This document shows, piece by piece, positions 1 through 8,000 of a DNA stretch of 16,512 bases. How positions within the stretch are numbered: position 1 is the stretch's first letter; the number at the start of each line of letters is the position of its first letter. The stretch is from NCBI GenBank assembly GCA_013204195.1, contig JABMOJ010000271.1, positions 1 through 16,512 of the forward strand, read 5' to 3'. Both the position numbers and the translations under genes were made by a program. Source of the DNA: SAR86 cluster bacterium. Its GTDB lineage: Bacteria > Pseudomonadota > Gammaproteobacteria > Pseudomonadales > Azotimanducaceae. Under the pieces are notes generated by a model, which was given only the letters and a program-made list of their open reading frames with translations, ran no database searches and was not told the origin of the DNA.

Positions 1-1365
1 ATTCTCGTAACCGGAAGACAGGGTGAATGCCAACTTCTGTCCCTGAGCATTGATGAGAATGCCGTTCTCGTCACGTTCGGTAAACCCAGCTTTAGCAAAA
101 TGGGCCAGGGCCTTGTCGATATTAAATTCTCTGGCTCTCAGTGTAGGGTGGCTGAATTCACCATAACCGTCTGAGGAGGTCTGCAGCCGGGAGTAGTCGC
201 CACGGAAAAACCGATCTATCACGAGTTGCCAATTGATCGCGTAATTGATGCCAATGCGGACATCCTGATTGTCTAGTAAGGGTTTCGACGTATTAAGCCA
301 AAGGCCATAAGTGGGTCTTGGCTTCTGATTATAGAAGACCGATTTTTGGATATAGCCATGTTCCACATCGACGTCTGTGTTCGGCAATTTATCGTACCAG
401 TACTCAGCCAAGTTAAGACCGAACTGATCGATGTCGCCTTTTTTAAAGGCCTCGAATACCTTGGAGGAATCCCGAATGACCGTCAGTTGAATTTTGTCGA
501 GGTTGTAGCGGTTTTTCCAAAATTTATTGTCGATCGCCCACCAGTCCTTCAATCTCGTCAGGGCGATAGAGGTCCCTTTTTTGATGTCCTTGTCTTTGAT
601 GATGTAAGGGCCAGTGGTAGGTTGGAAGCGCCACTGATAGCGGTCGACGTAGTCATCCCCTAACTCTTGGTAGAAGTGGCGCGGCATGGGCCGCAGCTCA
701 AGTACCCGAGAATCCATGTCGGGCTTTGCCTCTGGGATGGTGATGGAGAAGGTCAGATCATCGTACTGGGTAATGTTCGTATATTGGGTGCTGTACCAGT
801 TCTTGTACCAGGGTGCGACGATATAGTCGGATTGAAAGATGAAAAACATGAACATGAAATCTTCCGCTGTCACGGGTTCGCCGTCAGACCAGCGGGCATT
901 GGGATTCAATTTGGCGTAAATCGTTTTGCGCTCGGTATCCACTGCCCAGGATTCGGCCAGCGCGGGGTAGAATTCGAATTTATCAGGGTGTCGATGGGCC
1001 AGCCCCAGGCTGGTGTAGTCGAGGATCCAGGGGCGAAAAGAGCCGTTAGAATCGGGCCCAGCGGTGCGTAGGGTTCGTGGGAAATCCTGAATTTGGCTGT
1101 ATTCAGTCCCACCTTTAATGGCTTGGTCAGAGCCGATTTCGGGCAAGTTCATGCCGTCTTGCCAATCCAGATCAGCGGGTAAATCGGCCAGGGTCTTGAA
1201 ACTGAAAAAGTCGGGTCGCGCGGCGTAGTAGTCCCGCACTTCCTGACGATTATCGGGGGCTAGTGTAGCGTCTGTGGGCTGAGAGTCTTCAGCGCCACCG
1301 CAGGCACTGAGGAGAAAACCAAGCAAGAGCATGCCAAAAAGGTGTCGTCTGCTAGTGATGTGCAT
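1..1365 (-). CDS. Yej-like extracellular solute-binding lipoprotein (family 5), truncated at the window edge
   Basis: This is the substrate-binding protein of a peptide-type ABC importer. I translated the minus strand by hand from an ATG at 1365 and read 455 codons without a stop to base 1, so the C-terminus lies outside the window; YejA-like proteins are about 600 residues. The N-terminus is a short lipoprotein signal ending in the lipobox LLSAC with Cys22 as the lipidation site. An SRRHLF stretch at residues 5-10 resembles a twin-arginine motif. The body shows family 5 features: a PALAESW segment, then WSDGEPVTAEDFMF, and later a DVRIGINYAIN segment. A GAGGT ribosome site sits 5 bases before the ATG. 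It lies 39 bp downstream of the two permease genes, so it is probably last or next to last in that operon. Ligand identity (oligopeptide or microcin C-like peptide) is inferred from the Yej-type permeases only. Confidence 0.9.
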   Translation of the reverse strand, partial: MHITSRRHLFGMLLLGFLLSACGGAEDSQPTDATLAPDNRQEVRDYYAARPDFFSFKTLADLPADLDWQDGMNLPEIGSDQAIKGGTEYSQIQDFPRTLRTAGPDSNGSFRPWILDYTSLGLAHRHPDKFEFYPALAESWAVDTERKTIYAKLNPNARWSDGEPVTAEDFMFMFFIFQSDYIVAPWYKNWYSTQYTNITQYDDLTFSITIPEAKPDMDSRVLELRPMPRHFYQELGDDYVDRYQWRFQPTTGPYIIKDKDIKKGTSIALTRLKDWWAIDNKFWKNRYNLDKIQLTVIRDSSKVFEAFKKGDIDQFGLNLAEYWYDKLPNTDVDVEHGYIQKSVFYNQKPRPTYGLWLNTSKPLLDNQDVRIGINYAINWQLVIDRFFRGDYSRLQTSSDGYGEFSHPTLRAREFNIDKALAHFAKAGFTERDENGILINAQGQKLAFTLSSGYEN

Positions 1366-1404
1366 AGTTAACCTCGATTAATGATAGCCGTTACAAATGG
1401 CTTG

Positions 1405-2472
1405 TTATTTGTAAACCGTAAATTTCTTTGGATCAAAGGATTCCCGCACTGCCTCGCCGATAAATGTGACCAGCGTCAGCAATGTGACCAGGGTCAAAAA
1501 TGCTGATGTGACGATCCACGGCGCTGTACGCAGGTTCGCGGTGCCTTGTTTGAGCAATTCGCCCAGACTCGGCGTCGGCGCTGGCAGGCCGAAGCCCAGA
1601 AAGTCCAGAGCGGTAATCGCGCCAATGGCGCCAACAATTGTGAACGGCATGTAAGTCACGAGGGTCGACATGACGTTCGGTAAAATATGGTTAAAGATGA
1701 TTCGACTATGGCTGGCGCCGATAATGCGCGCAGCGGCTATGTAGTCTCGGGTCTTTTCTTTGTAGGTTTCGGTGCGCATGTAATAGGTCATTCCAGGCCA
1801 GGAAAATAGCACCATCACGGTCAATAAAATGCCGATCCGCGTGGCAACGGCAAAGGTTGACGGTATCACCGAAAACACGATGATGACGGTATACAGAAAC
1901 GGAATATTTGACCATATTTCGATCAAACGCTGGAAAATGAGATCGAAGGCCCCGCCAAAGTAACCCATTGCGCAGCCGATACTAATGCCAATCACGTAAA
2001 CCCAGACCATGAATGCGATAGAAAACATTAAGGCGATACGGGTACCGTAAAAGAGGCGGGCTAATATGTCACGACTCGTGGTATCGGTCCCCAGATAGTG
2101 CTTGAGTTCGAGAGAGGGTGGCAGTGGTTTGTAGATACCGCCCGGCGCATGGTTCTCAAAGGCGCTATAGGGAATCAGCGGCATGATCACAAAATCGCCG
2201 TTGTCAGCCTGCTCAAATGTCTGCTGGAGATCACGATAGTTAGTTTCGTAACCATAGGTTAAGCCAAAGTCGGTGCCCGGGTGGAAGTCGGCATAGGTTG
2301 GAAAATACCAGGTGTCGTCATAAGAGACGAGCAGGGCGCGGTTGTTCACCAGTATTTCGCCAATGGACGTCAGCAGCATCAGGCCAACCAGGATCAGAAA
2401 GCTGTAGTAGCCTCGCTTGATCCCGCGAAAACGCCGCAATTTTTTTTGGGTCTGTGGGTTTAGGCTAAACAT
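1405..2472 (-). CDS. yejE: YejE-like peptide ABC transporter permease
   Basis: This inner-membrane permease subunit has 355 residues (E. coli YejE is about 340). TM1 spans about residues 22-43. It is followed by the long periplasmic stretch typical of YejE rather than DppC (about 44-126, including LLVSYDDTWYFP). Next come the DppC/OppC signature LGTDTTSRDILARLFYGTR at 127-145, further membrane helices, and the EAA loop at about 244-270 (AARIIGASHSRIIFNHILP) that docks on the ATPase. The C-terminus carries LDFLGFGLPAPTPSLGELL and GEAVRESFDP, both like E. coli YejE. The ATG at 2472 lies 13 nt after the permease B stop with no clear ribosome site, which suggests translational coupling. I assign YejE on remembered similarity to the E. 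coli protein; a generic dipeptide permease C is the fallback. Confidence 0.93.
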   Translation of the reverse strand: MFSLNPQTQKKLRRFRGIKRGYYSFLILVGLMLLTSIGEILVNNRALLVSYDDTWYFPTYADFHPGTDFGLTYGYETNYRDLQQTFEQADNGDFVIMPLIPYSAFENHAPGGIYKPLPPSLELKHYLGTDTTSRDILARLFYGTRIALMFSIAFMVWVYVIGISIGCAMGYFGGAFDLIFQRLIEIWSNIPFLYTVIIVFSVIPSTFAVATRIGILLTVMVLFSWPGMTYYMRTETYKEKTRDYIAAARIIGASHSRIIFNHILPNVMSTLVTYMPFTIVGAIGAITALDFLGFGLPAPTPSLGELLKQGTANLRTAPWIVTSAFLTLVTLLTLVTFIGEAVRESFDPKKFTVYK

Positions 2473-2485
2473 GGGTTACGGCCAA

Positions 2486-3508
2486 TCATTGAAAACGAAT
2501 CCTGGGGTCGACCAGGGCGACCAGGAAGTCTGAGATAATATTGCCGATCAGAAGCAAAAAGCTGGTTAATAAAACGACACCCATGACTACCGGATAGTCG
2601 CGGTCCAGAACAGCCGTCAGGCCGAGCAGACCAAAGCCATTAATATCAAACACCGTTTCGATGAGGAATGACCCGCCGACCAGTAGTCCTATGTTTTGAC
2701 CAAATGTGGTGGCAATAGGAATCAGCGAATTGCGCATGGCATGTCCCGTGACTGCACGACGAAATGACACGCCTTTGGCGATGGCTGTGCGGATGTAGTC
2801 TGATGCGAGATTGTCCATCAAGTGGTTCTTGAGCAATAAGGTGGTGAAGGCGAAAGCGCCGATCAGGTAGCAAATCAACGGCAGCACGGAATGATTGATC
2901 AGGTCCATCACTTTGCCCCAGAGGGTCAGATCATCGAAACGCATGCTCACGAAGCCGCCCATGGGAAACCATTCCAGGCGGACTGAGAAGTACAGCAAGA
3001 GCAGGGCGCCAAGGACATAGCCGGGTACCGCATAGCCAACAAAAATCAATATCGACGTAATGGTGTCAACGGGGGTCTTGTGTTTAATGGCCTTAACAAC
3101 GCCTAACGGAATGCTGACGGCGTAGGTGATGATGAGTGTAACAAGGCCGTAATACAGGGAGACAGGGAAGCGGTCGCTGATCACGTCCCATACGGGCTCG
3201 TTGTAACGATAGGAGGAGCCCAGGTCGCCTTGCGCCACCTTGCTGACCCAGTCCAGATAACTTTCGAAGATCGGCTTGTCGAAGCCATAATATTCTTTTA
3301 ATCGAGCCAGTTGTGATTCTGACAGCGCCATGCCTTCGCCAGCCACCTGGGTGCTGATGCCTGTGGACGCATTCATTTGCTGTGATTCCATGATGGCCCG
3401 TTCCAATGGCCCGCCTGGCACCAGCCGAGTAATGGCAAAGACAATAATCGTCACGCCGACTAGCGTCGGTAAGATGAGCAATAATCTTCTAAAGAAATAA
3501 TCACGCAT
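2486..3508 (-). CDS. yejB: YejB-like peptide ABC transporter permease
   Basis: This inner-membrane permease is the partner of the YejE-like subunit. The reading frame is open up to 3667, but the extra 53 residues are unlike a permease. The ATG at 3508 gives MRDYFFRRLLLILPTLVGV, the standard permease B start, and a 340-residue protein (E. coli YejB is about 364). TM1 is at about 8-28, and the periplasmic segment includes GDLGSSYRYNEPVWDVI at 94-110. The region LPLICYLIGAFAFTTLLLKN at 209-228 is YejB-like. The docking loop YIRTAIAKGVSFRRAV is at about 239-253, followed by SFLIETVFDINGFG and the terminal DPRIRF. No strong ribosome site precedes 3508. It is the first gene of the importer operon, reading toward the permease E and binding-protein genes. 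Confidence 0.92.
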   Translation of the reverse strand: MRDYFFRRLLLILPTLVGVTIIVFAITRLVPGGPLERAIMESQQMNASTGISTQVAGEGMALSESQLARLKEYYGFDKPIFESYLDWVSKVAQGDLGSSYRYNEPVWDVISDRFPVSLYYGLVTLIITYAVSIPLGVVKAIKHKTPVDTITSILIFVGYAVPGYVLGALLLLYFSVRLEWFPMGGFVSMRFDDLTLWGKVMDLINHSVLPLICYLIGAFAFTTLLLKNHLMDNLASDYIRTAIAKGVSFRRAVTGHAMRNSLIPIATTFGQNIGLLVGGSFLIETVFDINGFGLLGLTAVLDRDYPVVMGVVLLTSFLLLIGNIISDFLVALVDPRIRFQ

Positions 3509-3542
3509 ATTACGTTGGTCAATGTCCGTTGTGCTGTAGTGA

Positions 3543-3587
3543 AGAGATTTTTGATCTCTCTGAATCAAAATTCGCCTGGGTGAGGCG
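3543..3587 (-). promoter_or_regulatory. two small hairpins in the leader of the Yej-like operon
   Basis: Two inverted repeats lie in the 269-bp gap upstream of the permease B gene. AGAGAT and ATCTCT (3543-3548 and 3554-3559) flank a 5-nt loop. CGCCT and AGGCG (3573-3577 and 3583-3587) flank a 5-nt loop. On the minus strand the second is followed by AATTTTG. They start 35 bp upstream of the ATG at 3508, so they would be in the operon leader or at its promoter. No conserved promoter could be assigned here, and the role (attenuator, operator or chance) is unknown. Confidence 0.3.
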
Positions 3588-3763
3588 TTTGAATTATTTG
3601 TGCACAGGCTGTACGAGTGCGCGGATGTTGCCACAAACCGGCTTCCGATTAAAGGTGCAGAATGCATATGGCGCGATGGTTTCGCTATTTTATGTGACTG
3701 ACAAGACTGGTTGTCTGGCGCGAATTTGAGGTAACCTTGCGATTTTTAGTGAATTGAACCTTT

Positions 3764-3769
3764 AAGGGA
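3764..3769 (+). promoter_or_regulatory. ribosome binding site of the MscS gene
   Basis: AAGGGA lies 8 nt before the ATG at 3778 and fixes the start of the channel gene. I found no convincing promoter between it and 3509. Confidence 0.6.
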
Positions 3770-3777
3770 CAGCGACC

Positions 3778-4614
3778 ATGGATCTAGAATTATTGCCGGT
3801 GGATAAATACACAGATACGGCCATTTCAATGGTCGTCACTTATGCACCGCAACTGGTCCTCGCGCTGGTGACGTTATTTGTGGGTTTATGGGTGATAAAA
3901 GGCATCCTGGCGGGAGCGCAGAGCGCGTTTTCTCGTGCTGAGGTAGAGGCAACGTTGCAGAAGTTTCTGCTGAGCCTGATAGGTGTTGGCCTCAAGGGCT
4001 TATTGATCATCAGTGTGGCCTCCATGATTGGCATCGAAACGACCTCGTTTATCGCTGTCCTCGGTGCGGCCGGCTTGGCTGTTGGTCTCGCGTTGCAGGG
4101 TAGTCTGGCGAACTTTGCCGGTGGCGTGCTTATTTTGCTGTTCAAGCCCTACAAGATCGGCGATTTCATCGATGCGAAGGGTCATATGGGAACCGTCCGC
4201 GAAATAGGCATATTTCACACCATCATGACCACCGGCGATAACAAAACGATCATCATCCCGAACGGTGCTGTTTCGAACAGTGCTATTACGAATTTCTCGG
4301 CACAAGCCACGCGACGAGTCGACATTATTTTTGGTATTGGCTATGACGATGATTTACGTCTAGCGAAAGACATTCTTCGTGGTTTGATTGAAGCGGATGA
4401 ACGGATTCTTAAAGACCCGCTGCCTCTGATCGCAATTTCAACCCTGGGTGACAGTTCGGTGGATATTACGACCCGCTCCTGGGTAGATGCGGCGAACTAC
4501 TGGCCTGTATTGTTTGATCTAACGGAAAACACCAAGTTAGCGTTCGATGCAGCAGGAATCAGTATTCCGTTTCCACAAACGGATGTGCATCTCTACCAGG
4601 GCAACAAAGCTTGA
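3778..4614 (+). CDS. mscS: small-conductance mechanosensitive channel, MscS family
   Basis: This inner-membrane channel gates on membrane tension and releases solutes during hypo-osmotic shock. Its 278 residues compare with 286 in E. coli MscS, so it is a minimal three-helix member with no extra N-terminal domains. TM1 is at about 18-42 and TM2 at about 63-88. The pore-lining TM3 is at about 92-123 and has the Gly/Ala packing pattern (GAAGLAVGLALQGSLANFAG). KPYKIGDFI and the beta domain follow, with the signature PNGAVSNSAITNFS at 161-174. The mixed alpha/beta C-terminal domain is complete and ends VHLYQGNKA. The start has a good AAGGGA site. The gene stands alone, divergent from the importer operon. 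The gene name is assigned by family and size; other MscS paralogues are possible. Confidence 0.94.
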   Translation: MDLELLPVDKYTDTAISMVVTYAPQLVLALVTLFVGLWVIKGILAGAQSAFSRAEVEATLQKFLLSLIGVGLKGLLIISVASMIGIETTSFIAVLGAAGLAVGLALQGSLANFAGGVLILLFKPYKIGDFIDAKGHMGTVREIGIFHTIMTTGDNKTIIIPNGAVSNSAITNFSAQATRRVDIIFGIGYDDDLRLAKDILRGLIEADERILKDPLPLIAISTLGDSSVDITTRSWVDAANYWPVLFDLTENTKLAFDAAGISIPFPQTDVHLYQGNKA

Positions 4615-5179
4615 GCTTAACAGCCCGATTCACAAACCGAGAATTCCCCTGATTTTCGATGGTTACTTGTCGATCAATGTTATCCAGGTCTTTTTGGATA
4701 TCATTGGACGGGAATTGACTATAGAAGGCTGCCAATCCCATCACAACCGCGATGCCCGAAGCGTCTTGAACTGCGCCAGACCAACCTGCGTCGTGATGGG
4801 TGTTTACCAGCATCGCTGCGTTTTTTTGGCCGGGCACGTGGACTATAATATTTCCACTGTTGGATTCTTCAGTTTCTCCTAACAAAGTCACTCGACCTCG
4901 CAATCCAGACGGCTGGGTTGTTAGTAGATTTAACAGTTCTTTGCCTGAGGAGTCTTTGAGAAACAAGCCTGGAATTTTAGTTTGAACCATGCCTGTAAGG
5001 TCGGCGTAGAATAAATCGACGAAACTCAGGGAATGATTCGGTGAGTTCAACGAGTTGTTTGACCCAGCCAAATAAAACGGATTGATCTGGCGCTGCGGGT
5101 CGAGCACGTTTGAATGAAGATTTTTTTGCCATGAGGTGTGCTCGATACTGTCGCGATCCACATTAACAGGTCTCGTCAT
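4559..5179 (-). pseudogene. truncated M28-family metallopeptidase remnant
   Basis: This is an open frame of 206 codons, not an intact enzyme. Residues 111-157 resemble the start of an M28 aminopeptidase domain: NTHHDAGWSGAVQDASG carries the H-x-D pair (His128, Asp130) and the bridging Asp139 before Ser-Gly. The preceding part (about 50-100) could be the PA-type insert common in such enzymes. The frame then loses resemblance near residue 163 (about 4690) and its last codons run into the 3' end of the channel gene on the other strand. The Glu-Glu, second Asp and final His of M28 are therefore missing, and no signal peptide or ribosome site is seen at the ATG. The stretch is AT-rich: 4921-4980 has 22 G+C in 60. 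I read it as a gene fragment; a small expressed protein is possible but less likely. Confidence 0.6.
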
Positions 5180-5318
5180 TTTTACTAGGTAGGCTAGTTT
5201 CAGTTAAGGCGAGATGCTGGCGCAGGATTGTCAGTGTCGACAAATTAGGTGCGTGCCTGTGCATTAGTGGAGGCTTTTGGTAGGAAAAATTAGCTGCAAA
5301 CGAAGTGCGTAGGGGGAA

Positions 5319-5357
5319 TTTTTCCAGAGCGTTTTTCCGGAGAATTTTTCCGGAGAG
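5319..5357. repeat. 13-bp tandem repeat, three copies
   Basis: TTTTTCCAGAGCG, TTTTTCCGGAGAA and TTTTTCCGGAGAG follow each other at 5319, 5332 and 5345 with an exact 13-bp period. They lie in the 295-bp non-coding stretch between the peptidase remnant and the serine hydrolase gene, which otherwise shows only the inverted repeat at 5415-5454. Confidence 0.8.
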
Positions 5358-5414
5358 TATAGCCTAGAGCCATTCGGACTTGATCCGCCACGTTAATGAT
5401 TTGGCCTCAACTCA

Positions 5415-5454
5415 GTTTAAAGCCCATCGCTAATCGCCTTCCTTAGCGTTAAAC
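5415..5454. terminator. nested inverted repeat downstream of the serine hydrolase gene (possible terminator)
   Basis: GTTTAA (5415-5420) and CGCTAA (5428-5433) on the left match TTAGCG (5443-5448) and TTAAAC (5449-5454) on the right. This gives a 12-bp stem with a 7-nt bulge on one side and a 9-nt loop. It lies 20 bp past the stop of the hydrolase gene, as a transcript end would. There is no long U-run on either strand, so intrinsic termination is uncertain; mRNA 3' end protection is another option. Confidence 0.4.
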
Positions 5455-5474
5455 CCTAGGCTGCCCTGCAGTCA

Positions 5475-6641
5475 TTAGACATTCTTTGCGATGCAATCAT
5501 AAACAATCCGCGATAGCAGGGTCGCCCTTGGTACAGCATCGCCATCGCTGCGCATCTGGTTCATGGCATAACCGATGGCTACCTGCTCGACAGGATCCGC
5601 AAAACCCGTGGATCCGCCAGCGCCATCGTGACCGAAAGCCTGCTCGTGAGGGCCGAATTCCTGTCGACTATTGCGCATAAAGCCTCTTGCCCAGTGCATG
5701 GGTTTATTTAACACACGGTCAACCGGCGAATCGATCTCTAACTGTGTTGCAGCTTGAAGTGCCCTTCGACTGATAAGTTGGCCGCCTGGAAATTGGCCGC
5801 CCATGGCTAAAGTTGAATAGATTTTGGCGATGCCTCTCGCGTTGGCCTGACCATTGGCAGCGGGGATTTCAGCCTGGCGCCAGGCTGAACTGCTGACGTC
5901 ACGAAAGGGGCTGATGACTGGGTTTTGTTGAGCTATGGCAAAAAGTGGCGGGGCGGTGACCTTTGGGCCTGGTGCTGGTTGCTTGCGGGCGCGATTGGGC
6001 CCGATCATAGCCGCGCAGCGGGCTAGTTCTGAGTTTGGCAGGCCAATATAAAAGTCGGCATTCAGCGGCGCCGCGATTTTCTCGTTGAAGAATTGTCCCA
6101 AGCTCTTGCCTGTGATCCGGCGGATGAGCTCGCCGGGCAAATAGCCCCAGGTGATCGCGTGATAGCCTGTGCCTTCGCCCAGTGGCCATAAGGGCCGTTG
6201 AGCGGCCAACAGGTTAGTCATTTTTTGCCAATCATAAAGGTCTGCCACTTCGATTCGGGTTTCTATGCCACACAAGCCGGCTTGGTGGGATAACATTTGG
6301 GCGACAGTAACGTTCTGTTTACCTGCCGCGCCGAATTCAGGCCAGTGTTGGCTGACGGTATCCGCATAGTTGATCTTGCCTTCATCCACCAGTACCGCCA
6401 ATGCCAGCGCCGCCATGCCTTTAGTGGTGGAGTAAACGTTGACCAGCGTGTCTGCCTGCCAGGGCTGAGTCATCTCTGGGTCCGTGAAGCCGCCCCAAAG
6501 ATCGACGACTTTCTCGCCCTGGTAGTAAGCGCAAAAGCTGGCGCCCACTTCAACATCTAGCCATAGATCTTGGAAGGTCTGTTTAACCGCTTCGAAGCCC
6601 GTTGCTACCTCGCCTTGAATTGTGATGTCCATTTTCGCCAC
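5475..6641 (-). CDS. serine hydrolase of the beta-lactamase fold (family VIII esterase-like)
   Basis: This 388-residue protein belongs to the class C beta-lactamase/EstB superfamily (Pfam Beta-lactamase). The nucleophile motif SxxK is STTK at residues 71-74. The second motif is Tyr162 in GYHAITWGYLPGELI, as in EstB-like esterases. The third is HDGAGGSTGF at 340-349. No signal peptide is visible, which fits a cytoplasmic esterase better than a periplasmic beta-lactamase. The frame begins with GTG at 6641, and AAGG lies just upstream of it with a short spacer. An ATG three codons later (6632) is an alternative start. The gene lies 78 bp downstream of the monooxygenase gene on the same strand, so it may be the last gene of the MFS-monooxygenase operon and cleave an ester or lactone made by its neighbour. 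That link is inference. Confidence 0.9.
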   Translation of the reverse strand: MAKMDITIQGEVATGFEAVKQTFQDLWLDVEVGASFCAYYQGEKVVDLWGGFTDPEMTQPWQADTLVNVYSTTKGMAALALAVLVDEGKINYADTVSQHWPEFGAAGKQNVTVAQMLSHQAGLCGIETRIEVADLYDWQKMTNLLAAQRPLWPLGEGTGYHAITWGYLPGELIRRITGKSLGQFFNEKIAAPLNADFYIGLPNSELARCAAMIGPNRARKQPAPGPKVTAPPLFAIAQQNPVISPFRDVSSSAWRQAEIPAANGQANARGIAKIYSTLAMGGQFPGGQLISRRALQAATQLEIDSPVDRVLNKPMHWARGFMRNSRQEFGPHEQAFGHDGAGGSTGFADPVEQVAIGYAMNQMRSDGDAVPRATLLSRIVYDCIAKNV

Positions 6642-6719
6642 AGTACCTTATTTGGAGTAGAAACCTGGTGGATACTAACACTAACGGCGTGATGAGTAAT
6701 GCCAGGAACCAAGGGCTGA

Positions 6720-7997
6720 TCACCCTGGCGTTTTTTCGTCACTTAGGGGCACGTCTCGAAAAGTATCGGGGCTGGTTAAGCGAGCTTGTTGTGCAAGCAG
6801 TGTTAGATTTGAAAACCATTCGGCTAAGGGCGGCTCACCGCACTGGGCGCTGAGCTGGTTAAAGTAGTCGGTCTGTTTTTCTGCCAGCTTGTGGAAGTGC
6901 CGAGTTTTAATGCCTTCGTCACGAAGGCTTTGCACGTGGGCCTGTTGGTCAGCTTCCATTTGCTCTTGCTCTGGTAGATTGAATTGGCCGGCGAGCCAGC
7001 GAGCAAACCAACGTGCCTGGATCTCAAACAAAGGAAATGGCACGATTAGGTAAGGTAAGCCGATGAATGCCAGGGTGGGATAGGCCGGCACGACAAGATC
7101 CTGATAGAGCGGATTCACCCAGTTGTCTTCGACGTTGATGATGTCGTTACTGAGGAAGGGAAATTGGTATTCGTAGCCAGTACAAAATATCAATACATCA
7201 ATGTCAGTGAGTCGCTCGGCATCGCTGAGGACGAGGTTGCCCTGAGGATCAAAGCCGCTGGGTTCACCGTGGGTGCGAACCGGGTTTGGCTGGACCGATG
7301 CCTGCCTGCCCGCCAGTGCCTGGCCGCACCAATCGACCTTAGCTGCTGTGGTCGCGATTTCACGAGAGATATCGGCCCCTGATGCCGCGGCCCCCCATAG
7401 AACCACGCGTTGATCACGGTAGGCGTTCGCGTCGCGATAGTTGTGGCTATGGATAATACGACCTTTAAAATGCTCAATCCCTGGCAGATGTGGCACTCGG
7501 GGCTGGGAATAGTGACCGTTACAGACCATGACTGCATCAAAGATTTCGGTTGTCAGCGACTGATCAGCAATGTTCCAGGTGACTTGCCAGGAATTGCTTT
7601 CAGGTTTGACGCTGACAATTCTGTGGTTGAAGCGCAGATAATCTTGCAGGTGGAAATCACGACAAAAATTTTCCAGGTAGGTCAGAACGCAACGATGATG
7701 AGGAAAACGAGGCCAGTCATCCTGGCCGCCACCCTGGCTATCAAATGGATAGTCGAGAAACGCCATAAGGTCACGAGGCAGGTTAGTTCGCAAGCTGGCA
7801 TAGATCGATGAATACACCGGTTTGTGCACCTGTCGCCCGCTAGGGTCGTCGTCTATCTCCGGATCAAATACCCAGGCGCCACCGATGTGAGCAGATTGCT
7901 CGAAAATCACGGGCTCGTGTCCGGCTCGAATCAGCTCTCGAGCCGCGACGAGGCCTGCGGCACCTGCGCCGATAATGGCGACCCGTCGAGAGCTCAC
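6720..7997 (-). CDS. flavin-containing monooxygenase (class B, FMO type)
   Basis: This 425-residue NADPH- and FAD-dependent monooxygenase oxidises a soft nucleophile (N or S) or possibly a ketone. The FAD site GAGAAG is at residues 10-15. The FMO fingerprint FxGxxxHSxxY reads FKGRIIHSHNYR at 177-188; it lacks the W-P or W-D end of typical Baeyer-Villiger enzymes. The NADPH Rossmann segment is WGAAASGADISREI at 201-214, and the late motif is FCTGYEYQFPFL at 271-282. The last two resemble the plant and yeast FMO style (ASGADISRDI, CTGYxYxFPFL). No signal peptide is seen. The start is GTG at 7997, only 3 nt past the MFS stop and without a clear ribosome site, so translation is probably coupled to the transporter gene. 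Substrate is unknown. Confidence 0.92.
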   Translation of the reverse strand: MSSRRVAIIGAGAAGLVAARELIRAGHEPVIFEQSAHIGGAWVFDPEIDDDPSGRQVHKPVYSSIYASLRTNLPRDLMAFLDYPFDSQGGGQDDWPRFPHHRCVLTYLENFCRDFHLQDYLRFNHRIVSVKPESNSWQVTWNIADQSLTTEIFDAVMVCNGHYSQPRVPHLPGIEHFKGRIIHSHNYRDANAYRDQRVVLWGAAASGADISREIATTAAKVDWCGQALAGRQASVQPNPVRTHGEPSGFDPQGNLVLSDAERLTDIDVLIFCTGYEYQFPFLSNDIINVEDNWVNPLYQDLVVPAYPTLAFIGLPYLIVPFPLFEIQARWFARWLAGQFNLPEQEQMEADQQAHVQSLRDEGIKTRHFHKLAEKQTDYFNQLSAQCGEPPLAEWFSNLTLLAQQARLTSPDTFRDVPLSDEKTPG

Positions 7998-8000
7998 CGG

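Noticed and set aside
346..1071. Plus-strand frames of 105 and 134 codons
   Set aside because: They are shadows of the solute-binding protein gene, whose frame on the minus strand gives clear family motifs.
3509..3667. N-terminal extension of permease B by 53 codons to an ATG at 3667
   Set aside because: The added residues are polar and unlike any permease N-terminus, while MRDYFFRRLL at 3508 is the standard start.
5475..6641. Antibiotic-resistance beta-lactamase
   Set aside because: There is no signal peptide, and the Tyr-His-Ala and HDGAGG motifs fit esterase-like family VIII better than class C beta-lactamases.
6708..6736. AGGG-CTGATCA-CCCT hairpin followed by TTTTTT on the plus strand, terminator-like
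   Set aside because: It lies partly in the 3' coding part of the minus-strand monooxygenase and no plus-strand gene ends there; on the minus strand the T-run is on the wrong side.
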